This document shows, in pieces, positions 32,335 to 40,606 of a stretch of DNA of 64,000 nucleotides. Each line of letters opens with the position of its first letter. Within the stretch, counting starts at the first letter, position 1. This DNA comes from Chloroflexota bacterium (lineage in GTDB: Bacteria > Chloroflexota > Anaerolineae > Aggregatilineales > Ch27): contig JAIOAT010000016.1 in NCBI GenBank assembly GCA_019873685.1, positions 1 through 64,000 of the forward strand, given 5' to 3'. A model generated the notes under the pieces. It was not told the origin of the DNA. It saw only the letters and a program-made list of their open reading frames with translations, and did no database searches. Made by a program: the position numbers and the translations under genes.

Positions 32335-33114
32335 ATGATCAAAGCCGTACTCTTTGACCTGGATGATACCCTCATCGACTGGTCGCAGCGCGAAGAAATC
32401 GACTGGGACGCTTTCCACCGTCAGCGTCTGCGCACCGTCTATGATCTCGTCGTTGCTGAGGGCTACCCCCTGCCCGATTTTGAGGTGGTGGCCGATCAGT
32501 ACGTGCAGATGACTATGGTCGCCTGGGCGGAAGCCAACCAGACGCTGGAAGCGCCGCATCTGGGCCGCGTGCTGGCTGCTCTCTTCCGGCAGCACGGCGT
32601 CCCTATCAACGGGCGCGATCTGACCCCCTGGCTGCGCGCCTATGGTTCACCGGTCATCCCCGGCGTGCGCGTCTTTCCAGAGGTGCCTGATGTTCTGGCG
32701 ATGCTGCGCCAGCATCATCTGCGCCTGGGCATCGTGACCAACGCCTACCAGCCAATGTGGATGCGCGACGGCGAGTTGGTGGCGCTGGGCCTGCCGCCTG
32801 ATCTGTTCGCGTTGCGCGCCTCCGCCGCCGATGTCGGCGTCCTCAAGCCACACCCGGCCATCTTCCAGCACGCGCTGGAAGGGCTGGGGGTAAGGCCGGA
32901 CGAGGCCGTCTTTGTGGGGGATAACCTCGCTGCGGATGTCGCCGGGGCGCAACGGGCCGGGATGCGCGCCATCCAGCGTGTGACGCCCGCTGCAGCACCC
33001 GTCCCGGATGTCCGCCCGGACGCCGCGGTGCATTCGCTGGCGGAACTGCTCCCTCTGCTCGATGACTGGTACCCCGGCTGGCGCAACGGCGCGACGCCAC
33101 GCCGCCAGCCCTGA
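32335..33114 (+). CDS. HAD-superfamily hydrolase (phosphatase)
   Basis: ATG 32335 with AGGAAACAGG upstream gives 259 residues starting MIKAVLFDLDDTLIDWS, HAD motif I with nucleophile Asp and acid/base Asp (DxDDT). Motif II is in LGIVTNAYQ, motif III is the lysine in VGVLKPHPAIF, and motif IV is VFVGDNLAADVAGAQRAGM. The helical cap between motifs I and II is of the C1 type. The substrate is a phosphorylated metabolite of unknown identity. A shikimate-kinase-like gene follows 26 bases later, so the two are probably co-transcribed. Confidence 0.88.
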   Translation: MIKAVLFDLDDTLIDWSQREEIDWDAFHRQRLRTVYDLVVAEGYPLPDFEVVADQYVQMTMVAWAEANQTLEAPHLGRVLAALFRQHGVPINGRDLTPWLRAYGSPVIPGVRVFPEVPDVLAMLRQHHLRLGIVTNAYQPMWMRDGELVALGLPPDLFALRASAADVGVLKPHPAIFQHALEGLGVRPDEAVFVGDNLAADVAGAQRAGMRAIQRVTPAAAPVPDVRPDAAVHSLAELLPLLDDWYPGWRNGATPRRQP

Positions 33115-33140
33115 GCGGCTGCGTTGCTCCCGGTAAGCCA

Positions 33141-33719
33141 ATGACTGCGCCTCAGCCGATTTCCTCCCCGCTGACTTCACGGCGTTATGTCCCGCCGACG
33201 CCCTACCGCAACCTGATCCTGGCTGGCGAGATGGGCATCGGCAAGACAGAAGTCGCCCGCCGGGTGGCTGAGTATTTCGGCGCGACTCTGCGCGATCTGG
33301 AAGCGGAACTGGAGGCCGCCGCCGGGATGCCGCTTCAGGACGTGCGGGAGCTGTATGGCGAGGCTCGCGTCACCGGGATGGAAACCGAGCTGGTTCGCAG
33401 CCTGGCCCTGCAGCGCAGCGCGGTCATTGTTGTGCATGCCACCACCCTGCTTAACGAGGCGAATCGCCGCCGCTTGGAAGAGATTGGCGTGGTATTCGTG
33501 CTCGTGACCGCCCTCAACGAAATTCTGCGTCGCCTCTACGCCGCCAAAGGCGACCGCTTCCATAGCCCGGCGGAACGCGCCCGGACGATGAAACGGCTGC
33601 GCCAGGAGTGGAAGGTGCGCGATCTGGCCGGCTATCCCCGGCTTGACACCACTGCCCTGACCATCGAGGAAGTGGTCAGCCGGGTAGCCGCCTTCTGGGA
33701 GGCGCATGGCGAAGCGTGA
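33141..33719 (+). CDS. Shikimate kinase-like P-loop protein
   Basis: The 192-residue protein has an N-terminal extension of about 25 residues, then NLILAGEMGIGKTEVARRVAEYFGATLRDLEAELEA. This is a Walker A followed by the aspartate/glutamate strand of shikimate kinases (usually FxDxDxxIE, here LRDLEAELE). LYGEARVTGMETELV stands in the position of FR..E. The changed substrate-binding residues and absence of aro genes nearby suggest a different phospho-acceptor or a regulatory P-loop protein. The C-terminus (ERARTMKRLRQEWKVRDLAGYPRLDTT) is typical of the fold. Confidence 0.65.
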   Translation: MTAPQPISSPLTSRRYVPPTPYRNLILAGEMGIGKTEVARRVAEYFGATLRDLEAELEAAAGMPLQDVRELYGEARVTGMETELVRSLALQRSAVIVVHATTLLNEANRRRLEEIGVVFVLVTALNEILRRLYAAKGDRFHSPAERARTMKRLRQEWKVRDLAGYPRLDTTALTIEEVVSRVAAFWEAHGEA

Positions 33720-33888
33720 CGGGCGCGGGCAGCGAAAGCGGCCGGGGGCAAGAACGCAGGCAGGTCGGGAAACCAGATAGCGATATCCCTGAAAAGCAGG
33801 CAAATGGCGTCAGCAAGCCAGCAGGCGCCGAGTCACGGTTGCCTTTCGGCAGCACATCTCATGCCGCTCCAACCTGCCACCTGTTGTT

Positions 33889-33957
33889 TGCCTCCCGTCC
33901 TCTCGGTGTCCCGGCCTCCTCTCTTGCCTCTGGTCTCCTGCCTCCTGCCTCTTTTTT
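33889..33957. repeat. Pyrimidine-rich intergenic repeat copy
   Basis: TGCCTCCCGTCC...CCCGGCCTCCTC...GGTCTCCTGCCTCCTGCC followed by TCTTTTTTCG. Same unit as 630-747. The terminal T-run may end the shikimate-kinase-like transcript. Confidence 0.55.
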
Positions 33958-33973
33958 CGCCGTCCGCGCCATG

Positions 33974-33979
33974 TATAAT
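33974..33979 (+). promoter_or_regulatory. -10 element of tex
   Basis: Perfect TATAAT (ATGTATAATC), 43 bases before ATG 34023. Confidence 0.6.
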
Positions 33980-34022
33980 CGGCCTCTGGATTTTCGCCGT
34001 CCTATCCTGTCCGGGAAGGCCC

Positions 34023-36161
34023 ATGACTCAACCGCCCTACGACCGCCAGATCGCCGCCCGGCTGGGCGTCCAGCCGGAGCAGGTCGCCGCGACCATCGCC
34101 CTGCTCGACGAAGGCAATACCGTGCCCTTCATCGCCCGCTACCGCAAGGAAGTCACCGGCGGGTTGCAGGACGAGACGATCCAGAAGCTCACCGACCTGC
34201 TGGAACGGTTGCGCGCCCTGGATGAGCGCCGCGCCGCCATCATCAAGTCCATCGAGGAGCAGGGCAAGATGACCCCGGCCCTGCAGGAACAGATCGCAGC
34301 AGCCGATACGCTGGCGGCCCTGGAAGACCTCTACGCGCCCTACCGGCCCAAACGCCGCACACGGGCCACCATCGCCCGCGAGAAAGGGTTGCAGGGGCTG
34401 GCCGACCTGATTCTGGCGCAGCCGCGTAGCCCGCAGTCCCCCGGGGAACTGGCCGCCCCTTTTCTCAATGATGAGGTGCCGACCGTTGAGGAGGCGTTGG
34501 CCGGCGCGCGAGACATTGTGGCGGAGGCGATCAGCGAGAGTGCGCAGGTACGCGGCGAGCTACGCGCCCGCGCTCAGGCCTATGGCCGGGCGCAGGCTGC
34601 CCGCATCGAGGGTGCGGAAGACCCCAAACGCACCTACGAAACCTACTACGAATTCGAGTACCGCATCGGGCGTCTGCGCCCTTACCAGGTGCTGGCCATC
34701 AACCGCGGCGAGGCGGAAAAAGTGCTGCGCGTACACGTCGCCATCGATGAACGCGACTGGCAGGAGGCGGTTGCTCTGCTCGTCAGACCTGACCGGCGTT
34801 CGCCCCTGGCGGAGCAGCTGCTGGCCGCCGCGGATGACGCCGCCCGTCGCCTGCTGATCCCGGCCATCGAGCGCGATGTGCGCCGTCTGCTGACCGAACA
34901 GGCGGAAGAGCACGCCATTCAGGTGTTTGCCACCAACCTGGGCAACCTGCTCAACCAGCCGCCGCTGGCCGGACATGTGGTACTGGGCATCGATCCGGCC
35001 TACCGCACCGGCTGCAAGATCGCCGTCGTTGATCCCACCGGCAAGGTGATCGACACAGCGACGATCTACCCGCATGAGCCGCAACGTCGCTGGCGGGAAG
35101 CCGCCGCCGAACTCCTCCGCCTGATCCAGCGCCACGGCGTGACCCTGATCGCCATCGGCAATGGCACTGCCTCCCGCGAGACCGAACAACTCGTGGCAGA
35201 GATCACCCGCCAGCTGGAAGGAGTGCACTACCTGATGGTCAGCGAGGCGGGGGCGAGCGTTTACAGCGCCAGCGCCCTGGCCCGCGAGGAACTGCCCGAT
35301 TTGGATGTGACCCTGCGCGGCGCGGTTTCCATCGCCCGGCGCGCCCAGGACCCGCTGGCCGAGCTGGTCAAGATCGATCCGAAAGCCATCGGCGTGGGCA
35401 TGTACCAGCACGACGTGGATCAAAAGCGGCTGGCCGCTGCGCTGGACGCTGAAGTGGAGAAGATCGTCAACCGGGTCGGCGTGGACGTCAACACGGCGTC
35501 AGCAGCGTTGCTGCGCTACGTGGCCGGCATCGGGCCAAAGCTGGCGGCGAGCATCGTCGCCTACCGCGACGAACACGGCCCTTTTGCCAGCCGGGCTGAG
35601 CTGCGCAAGGTGCCCGGCCTGGGGCCGAAGGCCTACCAGCAGGCGGCGGGCTTCCTGCGCATCCGCGGTGGGCGCAACCCTCTGGACGCCAGCGCCATCC
35701 ACCCGGAGAGCTACGCGGCAGCGGAAGCGGTGCTGAGGGCGGCGGGCGTGACCATTGATACGCCGCCCGCCGCCAGGGAAGCCGCGCTCAAGGCGCTGTT
35801 GCAGCAGCGCCCACTCAGCACCCTGGCGGAGGCGCTGGGAGTCGGCGTGCCGACCCTGACCGACATCTTTGAGCAACTGATCCGCCCTGGCCGCGACCCG
35901 CGAGAAGACCTGCCCGCGCCCATCCTGCGCAGCGACGTGCTGCGCATGGAGGATCTGAAGGCCGGGATGGTCATGCAGGGGACCGTGCGCAACGTGGTCG
36001 ACTTCGGCGCATTCGTGGATATCGGCGTCAAGCAGGACGGCCTGCTGCACACCAGCCGCATCCCGAAGGATGTGCTGCTTGCCGTGGGCGATGTGATCGC
36101 CGTCGAAATCCTGGCCGTCGACCTGGAGCGCGGGCGGATCAGCCTGGGCTGGGCGGGATAA
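34023..36161 (+). CDS. tex: Tex family RNA-binding transcription accessory protein
   Basis: ATG 34023 (MTQPPYDRQIAARLG) replaces the track start at 33804, which reads through the repeat. The 712-residue protein shows the Tex order: N-terminal helical region with GNTVPFIARYRKEVTGGL, a YqgF/RNase H-like domain starting VLGIDPAYRTGCKIAVVD, paired helix-hairpin-helix motifs (YVAGIGPKLAASIVAYR, KVPGLGPKAYQQAAGFL), and a C-terminal S1 RNA-binding domain (GMVMQGTVRNVVDFGAFVDIG). Tex binds nucleic acid, associates with RNA polymerase and is linked to transcript handling and stress survival. The YqgF domain retains its first acidic residue; nuclease activity is unproven. Confidence 0.96.
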   Translation: MTQPPYDRQIAARLGVQPEQVAATIALLDEGNTVPFIARYRKEVTGGLQDETIQKLTDLLERLRALDERRAAIIKSIEEQGKMTPALQEQIAAADTLAALEDLYAPYRPKRRTRATIAREKGLQGLADLILAQPRSPQSPGELAAPFLNDEVPTVEEALAGARDIVAEAISESAQVRGELRARAQAYGRAQAARIEGAEDPKRTYETYYEFEYRIGRLRPYQVLAINRGEAEKVLRVHVAIDERDWQEAVALLVRPDRRSPLAEQLLAAADDAARRLLIPAIERDVRRLLTEQAEEHAIQVFATNLGNLLNQPPLAGHVVLGIDPAYRTGCKIAVVDPTGKVIDTATIYPHEPQRRWREAAAELLRLIQRHGVTLIAIGNGTASRETEQLVAEITRQLEGVHYLMVSEAGASVYSASALAREELPDLDVTLRGAVSIARRAQDPLAELVKIDPKAIGVGMYQHDVDQKRLAAALDAEVEKIVNRVGVDVNTASAALLRYVAGIGPKLAASIVAYRDEHGPFASRAELRKVPGLGPKAYQQAAGFLRIRGGRNPLDASAIHPESYAAAEAVLRAAGVTIDTPPAAREAALKALLQQRPLSTLAEALGVGVPTLTDIFEQLIRPGRDPREDLPAPILRSDVLRMEDLKAGMVMQGTVRNVVDFGAFVDIGVKQDGLLHTSRIPKDVLLAVGDVIAVEILAVDLERGRISLGWAG

Positions 36162-36185
36162 GCAGGCCTGAGGTAACCGTGCTAT

Positions 36186-36227
36186 AGGCCGGATAACCTC
36201 CCGGTCTCCTGGTCTCCCGGCCTTTTT
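36186..36227 (+). terminator. Terminator of tex, built from a repeat copy
   Basis: AGGCCGG and CCGGCCT enclose a 24-base CTCCCGGTCTCCTGGTCTC-type loop and are followed by TTTTT. It is both an intergenic repeat copy and a classical terminator, 25 bases after the stop. Confidence 0.7.
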
Positions 36228-36277
36228 CCCCACTGGCTGGCCCGCATCTGCCGCAGGCGGGATGCCCCCGGCTGTGC

Positions 36278-36283
36278 TATGAT
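36278..36283 (+). promoter_or_regulatory. Extended -10 of the secreted metallopeptidase gene
   Basis: TGCTATGATC (TGn plus TATGAT), 46 bases before ATG 36330. Confidence 0.5.
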
Positions 36284-36329
36284 CCGGGCAAAGGTCGCAG
36301 CAACAACAGGACTGAACAGGCGGTGCCCG

Positions 36330-37601
36330 ATGACCCTCCGCAAGTACTCTCCTCTGCTGCCGGGGATGCTGGTGTTGATCGCGGCGCTGATTGCCGGCGG
36401 CCTGCTGTTCGAGCCGACGGGTGTACCGCTGATTGCCGCCCAGGGCCGCCAGCCCATCCCGACGCTCTCCCCGACGCCGGTGCCTTCGCCGACGCTTTCC
36501 CCCACGCCCAACCCGACTGCCACCGCTGCCGCCGCACATTTCGTCATCCAGCAGGCGGAGATGATCTCACGCTATCCGGCGGGCGTGGAATACATCTTCC
36601 GCGCCAAGAGCAATGCCGGGACTATCGAGCGCGTCCAGGTGATCACCTGGGCAGGGGATGGGGCCACCAACAGCGCCCCACTGACCTGGGATGCGCAGCG
36701 CGGGGCGTTTGTCTACTTCGATCGTCTGTTCAGCCCGCCCTGGCTGCCGCTGAACTTCCGCTTCCGCGCTGTGGATAGCGCCGGCAACATGATCCAGACC
36801 GCCGACATGACGGCGGAATATGCTGACCTGACCCGCAAGTGGATTCGCCGGGAAAACGACGAGATCGTGGTGTTGATGTTTGGGGCGCGCCAATCGCTGG
36901 CCGATGATCTGTTCGCCAGCGCCACAGAAGCCATGCGACGGCTGGAGGACGCCTTCGGCTTCGGGCTGGACTTCCGGCCCTACGTGGTGGTGATGCCCGA
37001 CCGGGCCAGCTTTGAAGAATGGCAGGAATACCCTGAGCCGTTCCTGGCGGGCCTGACCCTCAGCGAACTGGGCTATACCATCCAGACCCTGCAATGGGGC
37101 GAAGATGATCTGATCTACACCACCGTGCCCCACGAATTGACCCACATCTTCCAGGGCTTCATCAGCAAGGCGCGGGACATCCCGGCCTGGTTCACCGAAG
37201 GCCACGCCTCATACTTTGAGACGGTGAAGGATTACGACTATGAGCAGCGGGTGCGCGATGTGGCCACTTACCCGTCGTTCCCCACGCTGCAGGCTGACAT
37301 TTCCACGGAATTCCCCGGCCCGGATGGGCGCGGTCGCTGGGTCTATGACCTGGGCTATTCGTTTATCAACTACTGGATCAGCACCTACGGGATGGAATCG
37401 CACCGTATCTTCTGGCAGGCGCAGCGCACCATGCGCTTCAAAGAGGCGCTGGCCGCCGCAACCGGGGTCAGTTTTCAGCAGCTGGAAGATGGCTGGCGGG
37501 CTTACATCGGCGCGCCCGGCCCGGCCCCGACCCTGATCCCGACGCCAACGCTGCCGCCATTCCCCACTGCACCGGGCATGTCCGGCGCAGGCGGCAGCTG
37601 A
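36330..37601 (+). CDS. Secreted MA-clan metallopeptidase (HExxH), gluzincin-like
   Basis: ATG 36330 begins a signal sequence (MTLRKYSPLLPGMLVLIAALIAGGLL) after CAGGCGG; the track start is upstream. A Thr/Pro-rich linker (TLSPTPVPSPTLSPTPNP) leads to an Ig-like region and a catalytic domain of about 230 residues with HELTHIFQG (H268, E269, H272) and a downstream WFTEGHASYFE that supplies the third zinc ligand, as in the peptidase MA family. The C-terminus is again PTPTLPPFPT. It is exported and perhaps anchored by its uncleaved N-terminal helix. The target is unknown. Confidence 0.82.
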   Translation: MTLRKYSPLLPGMLVLIAALIAGGLLFEPTGVPLIAAQGRQPIPTLSPTPVPSPTLSPTPNPTATAAAAHFVIQQAEMISRYPAGVEYIFRAKSNAGTIERVQVITWAGDGATNSAPLTWDAQRGAFVYFDRLFSPPWLPLNFRFRAVDSAGNMIQTADMTAEYADLTRKWIRRENDEIVVLMFGARQSLADDLFASATEAMRRLEDAFGFGLDFRPYVVVMPDRASFEEWQEYPEPFLAGLTLSELGYTIQTLQWGEDDLIYTTVPHELTHIFQGFISKARDIPAWFTEGHASYFETVKDYDYEQRVRDVATYPSFPTLQADISTEFPGPDGRGRWVYDLGYSFINYWISTYGMESHRIFWQAQRTMRFKEALAAATGVSFQQLEDGWRAYIGAPGPAPTLIPTPTLPPFPTAPGMSGAGGS

Positions 37602-37616
37602 GCATGATCGCGCGGG

Positions 37617-38000
37617 TCAGACCCGGCGCTGAACGATCTTCTGGCGGGCTTCCTCCAGCGTTTCGGCCACGAGCAGCCGCCCGGATAGGCGGGTGAATAT
37701 CCGGCGCGCCACGCGGACGACAGCGCTGATGCGCGGGTCGCGGGTGACCAGCACAATCGGGCCTTGATTGCCTTCCGGGCACATGGCCAGCAGGCGGTGA
37801 ACGTGCCCCATGTCGTCCAGCCGGAAGCGCGGCGCGCCCTGGCGCAGGTCGATGATCACATCCGCCAGGCGACCGGTGTTCGTCTCCATGGCGATCACGT
37901 CCAGCGCGGCCTGGCGCAGGGCCACCCAGTCCCACTCGCGGTCACAGCTCATCACCACACACCCCGCGACCTCATCATCCCAGCAAACGGTAATTCCCAT
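37617..38000 (-). CDS. Hypothetical protein with STAS-like alpha/beta pattern
   Basis: 127 residues from ATG 38000 (MGITVCWDDEVAGCVV); the track start at 38081 has no ribosome-binding site. The alternation of strands and helices (CVVMSCDREWDWVALRQAALDVIAM, ADVIIDLRQG, GPIVLVTRDPRISAVVRVARRIF, GRLLVAETLEEARQKI) resembles STAS/SpoIIAA-like or similar alpha/beta signalling domains, but no serine phosphorylation motif is evident. It converges on the metallopeptidase gene with only 15 bases between. The function is unknown. Confidence 0.6.
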   Translation of the reverse strand: MGITVCWDDEVAGCVVMSCDREWDWVALRQAALDVIAMETNTGRLADVIIDLRQGAPRFRLDDMGHVHRLLAMCPEGNQGPIVLVTRDPRISAVVRVARRIFTRLSGRLLVAETLEEARQKIVQRRV

Positions 38001-38069
38001 GTCTTGTCCGGCGCATCGCCTCGTAGAGTTCCCGCCCCGCTGATCACAGCGGCAAAATGACGGTCGGTA

Positions 38070-38075
38070 ATTGTA
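38070..38075 (-). promoter_or_regulatory. Extended -10 of the STAS-like gene
   Basis: TGGTACAATT on the minus strand, 69 bases before ATG 38000. Confidence 0.45.
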
Positions 38076-38154
38076 CCACAAAGCATAAAGAAAAGGCTAG
38101 TTATTTGATCCCGAATCTCTTTTCCGTTTATTGATGCTATCATGGCTGACGGCC

Positions 38155-38204
38155 AGCGGTCAGGCGAGGTCACACCTTCCCGGCCACCTGGCCTCTTGAC
38201 CGCT
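38155..38204. repeat. Intergenic repeat copy with 8-bp inverted ends
   Basis: AGCGGTCA and TGACCGCT bracket a CCCGGCCACCTGGCCTC core of the intergenic family. It lies between the divergent STAS-like and YgjP-like genes, upstream of the promoter at 38250. Confidence 0.5.
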
Positions 38205-38249
38205 CTTCCCGCCGACTGCTGCCAGGGCCGCTTCCCCGGTTGATTCTGC

Positions 38250-38255
38250 TATAAT
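38250..38255 (+). promoter_or_regulatory. Extended -10 of the YgjP-like gene
   Basis: TGCTATAATC, a perfect TATAAT with TGn extension, 64 bases before ATG 38320. Confidence 0.65.
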
Positions 38256-38319
38256 CACCCTTGCGCCGGGGAGGGCCACCGCGCTTTCCGGCCACTGACC
38301 GACGGATGGAGGCAAGGGC

Positions 38320-38883
38320 ATGATTCTGTTTGAGCGCGAGATTGTCGATGGCGACGATCGGCTGCGCGTCACTGTGCGCTACGATGACCGGCTGCGCCGC
38401 AACGTGCGCTGGAGCGCCCGCAATGGCGCAATTGAGATTCGCGCCCCGCGCCATGCCCGCCCCGCCGAACTGGTGCGTATCACGGATAGCATCATCGCCC
38501 GCGTGCTCAAGCAGCGCGCCCGCGCCCGTCGCCGCCAGGACACTGATCTGCAGGCGCGCGCCGAGGCGATCAACCGCCGCTACTTCGGCGGCGAACTGAC
38601 CTGGCATACCATCCGCTGGGTCGACAACATGGAACGGCGGCTGGGCAGCTGCACCACCGGCGGCAGCACCGATGGCGACATCCGCATCAGCGCTCGTATC
38701 CGCGCGTGGCCGCAATACGTGGTCGACTATGTCATCGCCCACGAACTGACTCACCGCCTTCACCCCGATCACAGCGCGGATTTCTGGGCGGCTTTGGCCC
38801 GCTTCCCATACGTCGAACGGGCGCGTGGCTTCATTGAGGGCGTCGCCTTTGCTGAAAACGCTGACGCTGACGCGCTGCTCTAG
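38320..38883 (+). CDS. YgjP-like metallopeptidase domain protein (DUF45 / M48-related)
   Basis: The 187-residue protein has the family's C-terminal zinc site DYVIAHELTHRLHPDHSADFW (H141, E142, H145, with the third histidine in PDHS). The preceding WGSC-like segment reads RRLGSCTTGGSTDGDIRIS, which is the YgjP 'k-x-x-WGSC' strand region. These compact SprT/WLM-related proteins are predicted intracellular metalloproteases. It is followed after 48 bases by rsgA on the same strand and may form an operon with rsgA and the GT2 gene. Confidence 0.82.
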   Translation: MILFEREIVDGDDRLRVTVRYDDRLRRNVRWSARNGAIEIRAPRHARPAELVRITDSIIARVLKQRARARRRQDTDLQARAEAINRRYFGGELTWHTIRWVDNMERRLGSCTTGGSTDGDIRISARIRAWPQYVVDYVIAHELTHRLHPDHSADFWAALARFPYVERARGFIEGVAFAENADADALL

Positions 38884-38931
38884 GCAGGCGCGTCCATCCC
38901 GGGACACTGAAGAACCAGGAGGGGCAAACAT

Positions 38932-39906
38932 GTGACGACTCTGGAAGGGCTGGTCATCAAACAACAGAGTGGTTTCTTTACGGTAGAAACGGCGCAGGGC
39001 CTGTTCGTCTGCCAGTTGCGGGGCCGGCTCAAGGAAGAAGCTGCCCGCCGTATCCGCAAGGAAGAAGACGAACCGGGCGACCTGTGCACGATTGGCGACC
39101 GGGTGACGATCACGCCCGACCCGGACGGCACCGGGGTGATCGAACGGGTTCATCCGCGCAGCCGGGTGCTCGCCCGCGCTGACCACGCCGGGGGCCGGTC
39201 AGCCGAGCTTCAGGGCCGCCAGCAGGTGCTGATCGCCAACGCGGATCAGGCAGTCTTCATCCTGGCCGCCGCCGAGCCAGCGCCCAACCCCCGCGCCCTT
39301 GACCGCCTGATCGTGGCGGCGGAAAAGGGCCGCATCCCGCATATTCACATCGTCTGCAACAAGATCGACCTGTTGCCGTCGCTGGAACAGGCGCGGGCGA
39401 TCTTCGACCTGTACGAACGGCTGGGCTATCCCGTCCTGTACACCAGCGCCGTCACCGGCCAGGGCGTGGACGCCCTGCGCGATCTGCTGACCGGTCAGGT
39501 CTCCGTGCTGGCCGGGCCGTCCGGCGTGGGCAAGACCAGCCTGCTCAACGCCATCCAGCCGGGGCTGGGGCTGCGCGTCAGTGAGGTCAGCCAGGCTACC
39601 GCCAAGGGCCGCCATACCACCGTCCACCGGGAGCTGTTCAAGCTGGACGGCGGCGGCTATGTGGCCGATACGCCCGGCATCCGCGCCATCGGCATCTGGG
39701 ATGTCGAGCCGGGCGAACTGGAAGCCTACTTTGTGGATATTGCACCTTATGTGGCTGACTGCAAGTTCCCGGACTGCACCCACACCCACGAGCCGGGCTG
39801 CGCCGTCCGCGCGGCGGTTCGCCGTGGCGAGATTGCCCTGCAGCGTTACCGCAGCTTTTTGCGCCTGCGCCAGGAAATCGAAGAAACCTATGAGGACTGG
39901 GTTTAG
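38932..39906 (+). CDS. rsgA: Small ribosomal subunit biogenesis GTPase RsgA
   Basis: The 324-residue protein has an N-terminal OB fold (about 1-75) and a circularly permuted GTPase: G4 CNKIDLL comes before G1 GPSGVGKTSLLN and G3 ADTPGIRA. This order is diagnostic. A C-terminal zinc knuckle follows (CKFPDCTHTHEPGC). RsgA checks late 30S maturation. The start is GTG 38932 with AGGAGGGG upstream. The next gene begins 4 bases after its stop, so the two are translationally linked. Confidence 0.97.
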   Translation: MTTLEGLVIKQQSGFFTVETAQGLFVCQLRGRLKEEAARRIRKEEDEPGDLCTIGDRVTITPDPDGTGVIERVHPRSRVLARADHAGGRSAELQGRQQVLIANADQAVFILAAAEPAPNPRALDRLIVAAEKGRIPHIHIVCNKIDLLPSLEQARAIFDLYERLGYPVLYTSAVTGQGVDALRDLLTGQVSVLAGPSGVGKTSLLNAIQPGLGLRVSEVSQATAKGRHTTVHRELFKLDGGGYVADTPGIRAIGIWDVEPGELEAYFVDIAPYVADCKFPDCTHTHEPGCAVRAAVRRGEIALQRYRSFLRLRQEIEETYEDWV

Positions 39907-39909
39907 CCT

Positions 39910-40593
39910 ATGCAGCACATTCTGGCGGTGATCCCCGCCTATAACGAACAGGACCGCATCGCGCCGGTCATTGCCGGGGCGCGGCAGTACGTCCCTGTGC
40001 TGGTCGTCGATGATGGCTCCAGCGATGGCACGGCGGCGCTGGCGGAGGCTGCCGGGGCAACCGTGCTGCGGCAGATCCCCAACCAGGGCAAAGGGGCCGC
40101 CCTGCGGGCCGGGTTCCGCCGCGCCCTGGATGAGGGCTGCGAGGCCGTGATCACGCTCGACGCCGACGGGCAGCATGCTCCGGACGAAATCCCGCGCTTT
40201 CTGGAAGCCTACGCGCAAAGCCGGGCTGACCTGATCATCGGCAGACGGGACTTCGCCGGGATGCCGCCAGTGCGCCGTGTCTCCAACACGCTGGGCACGC
40301 TGCTGTTCTCCTGGGCGCTCGGCCAGCACATCCCGGATAACCAGTCCGGCTACCGCCTGATCTCCCGCCGCCTGATGGAAGCCGTGCTCAACAGCGCCGA
40401 ACAGGGCTTTGAGTTCGAGGTGGAGATGATCACCGTCTGCGTGACGGAAGGCTACCGGCTGGCCTGGGTGCCCATTCGCACCATCTACGCCGGGGAAAAG
40501 AGCCACATCCGCCCGCTGCACCACCTGCGCCACTTCTTGCGCGTGGTCCGGGCAGCCCGGCAGCGAGTCAGGGCGCGCCAATCCCGGTCGTGA
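39910..40593 (+). CDS. GT2 family glycosyltransferase (polyprenyl-phosphate sugar synthase-like)
   Basis: The 227-residue protein has an A-type fold: ILAVIPAYNEQDRIAPVI, VLVVDDGSSDGTAALA, and the DXD-type TLDADGQHAPDEIPRF. The C-terminal part (QSGYRLISRRLMEA, GFEFEVEMI) matches dolichol/undecaprenyl-phosphate mannose or glucose synthases. It has no membrane helices of its own. A lipid-linked sugar product could supply membrane transferases such as the PMT-like protein at 2075, though they are not adjacent. It is coupled to rsgA by a 3-base gap. Confidence 0.88.
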   Translation: MQHILAVIPAYNEQDRIAPVIAGARQYVPVLVVDDGSSDGTAALAEAAGATVLRQIPNQGKGAALRAGFRRALDEGCEAVITLDADGQHAPDEIPRFLEAYAQSRADLIIGRRDFAGMPPVRRVSNTLGTLLFSWALGQHIPDNQSGYRLISRRLMEAVLNSAEQGFEFEVEMITVCVTEGYRLAWVPIRTIYAGEKSHIRPLHHLRHFLRVVRAARQRVRARQSRS

Positions 40594-40606
40594 TCCGCCC
40601 CCGGCT

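Noticed and set aside
33804-34022. N-terminal extension of Tex in the track ORF
   Set aside because: It translates the pyrimidine-rich intergenic repeat and the TATAAT promoter; Tex normally starts near MTQPPYDRQIAARLG.
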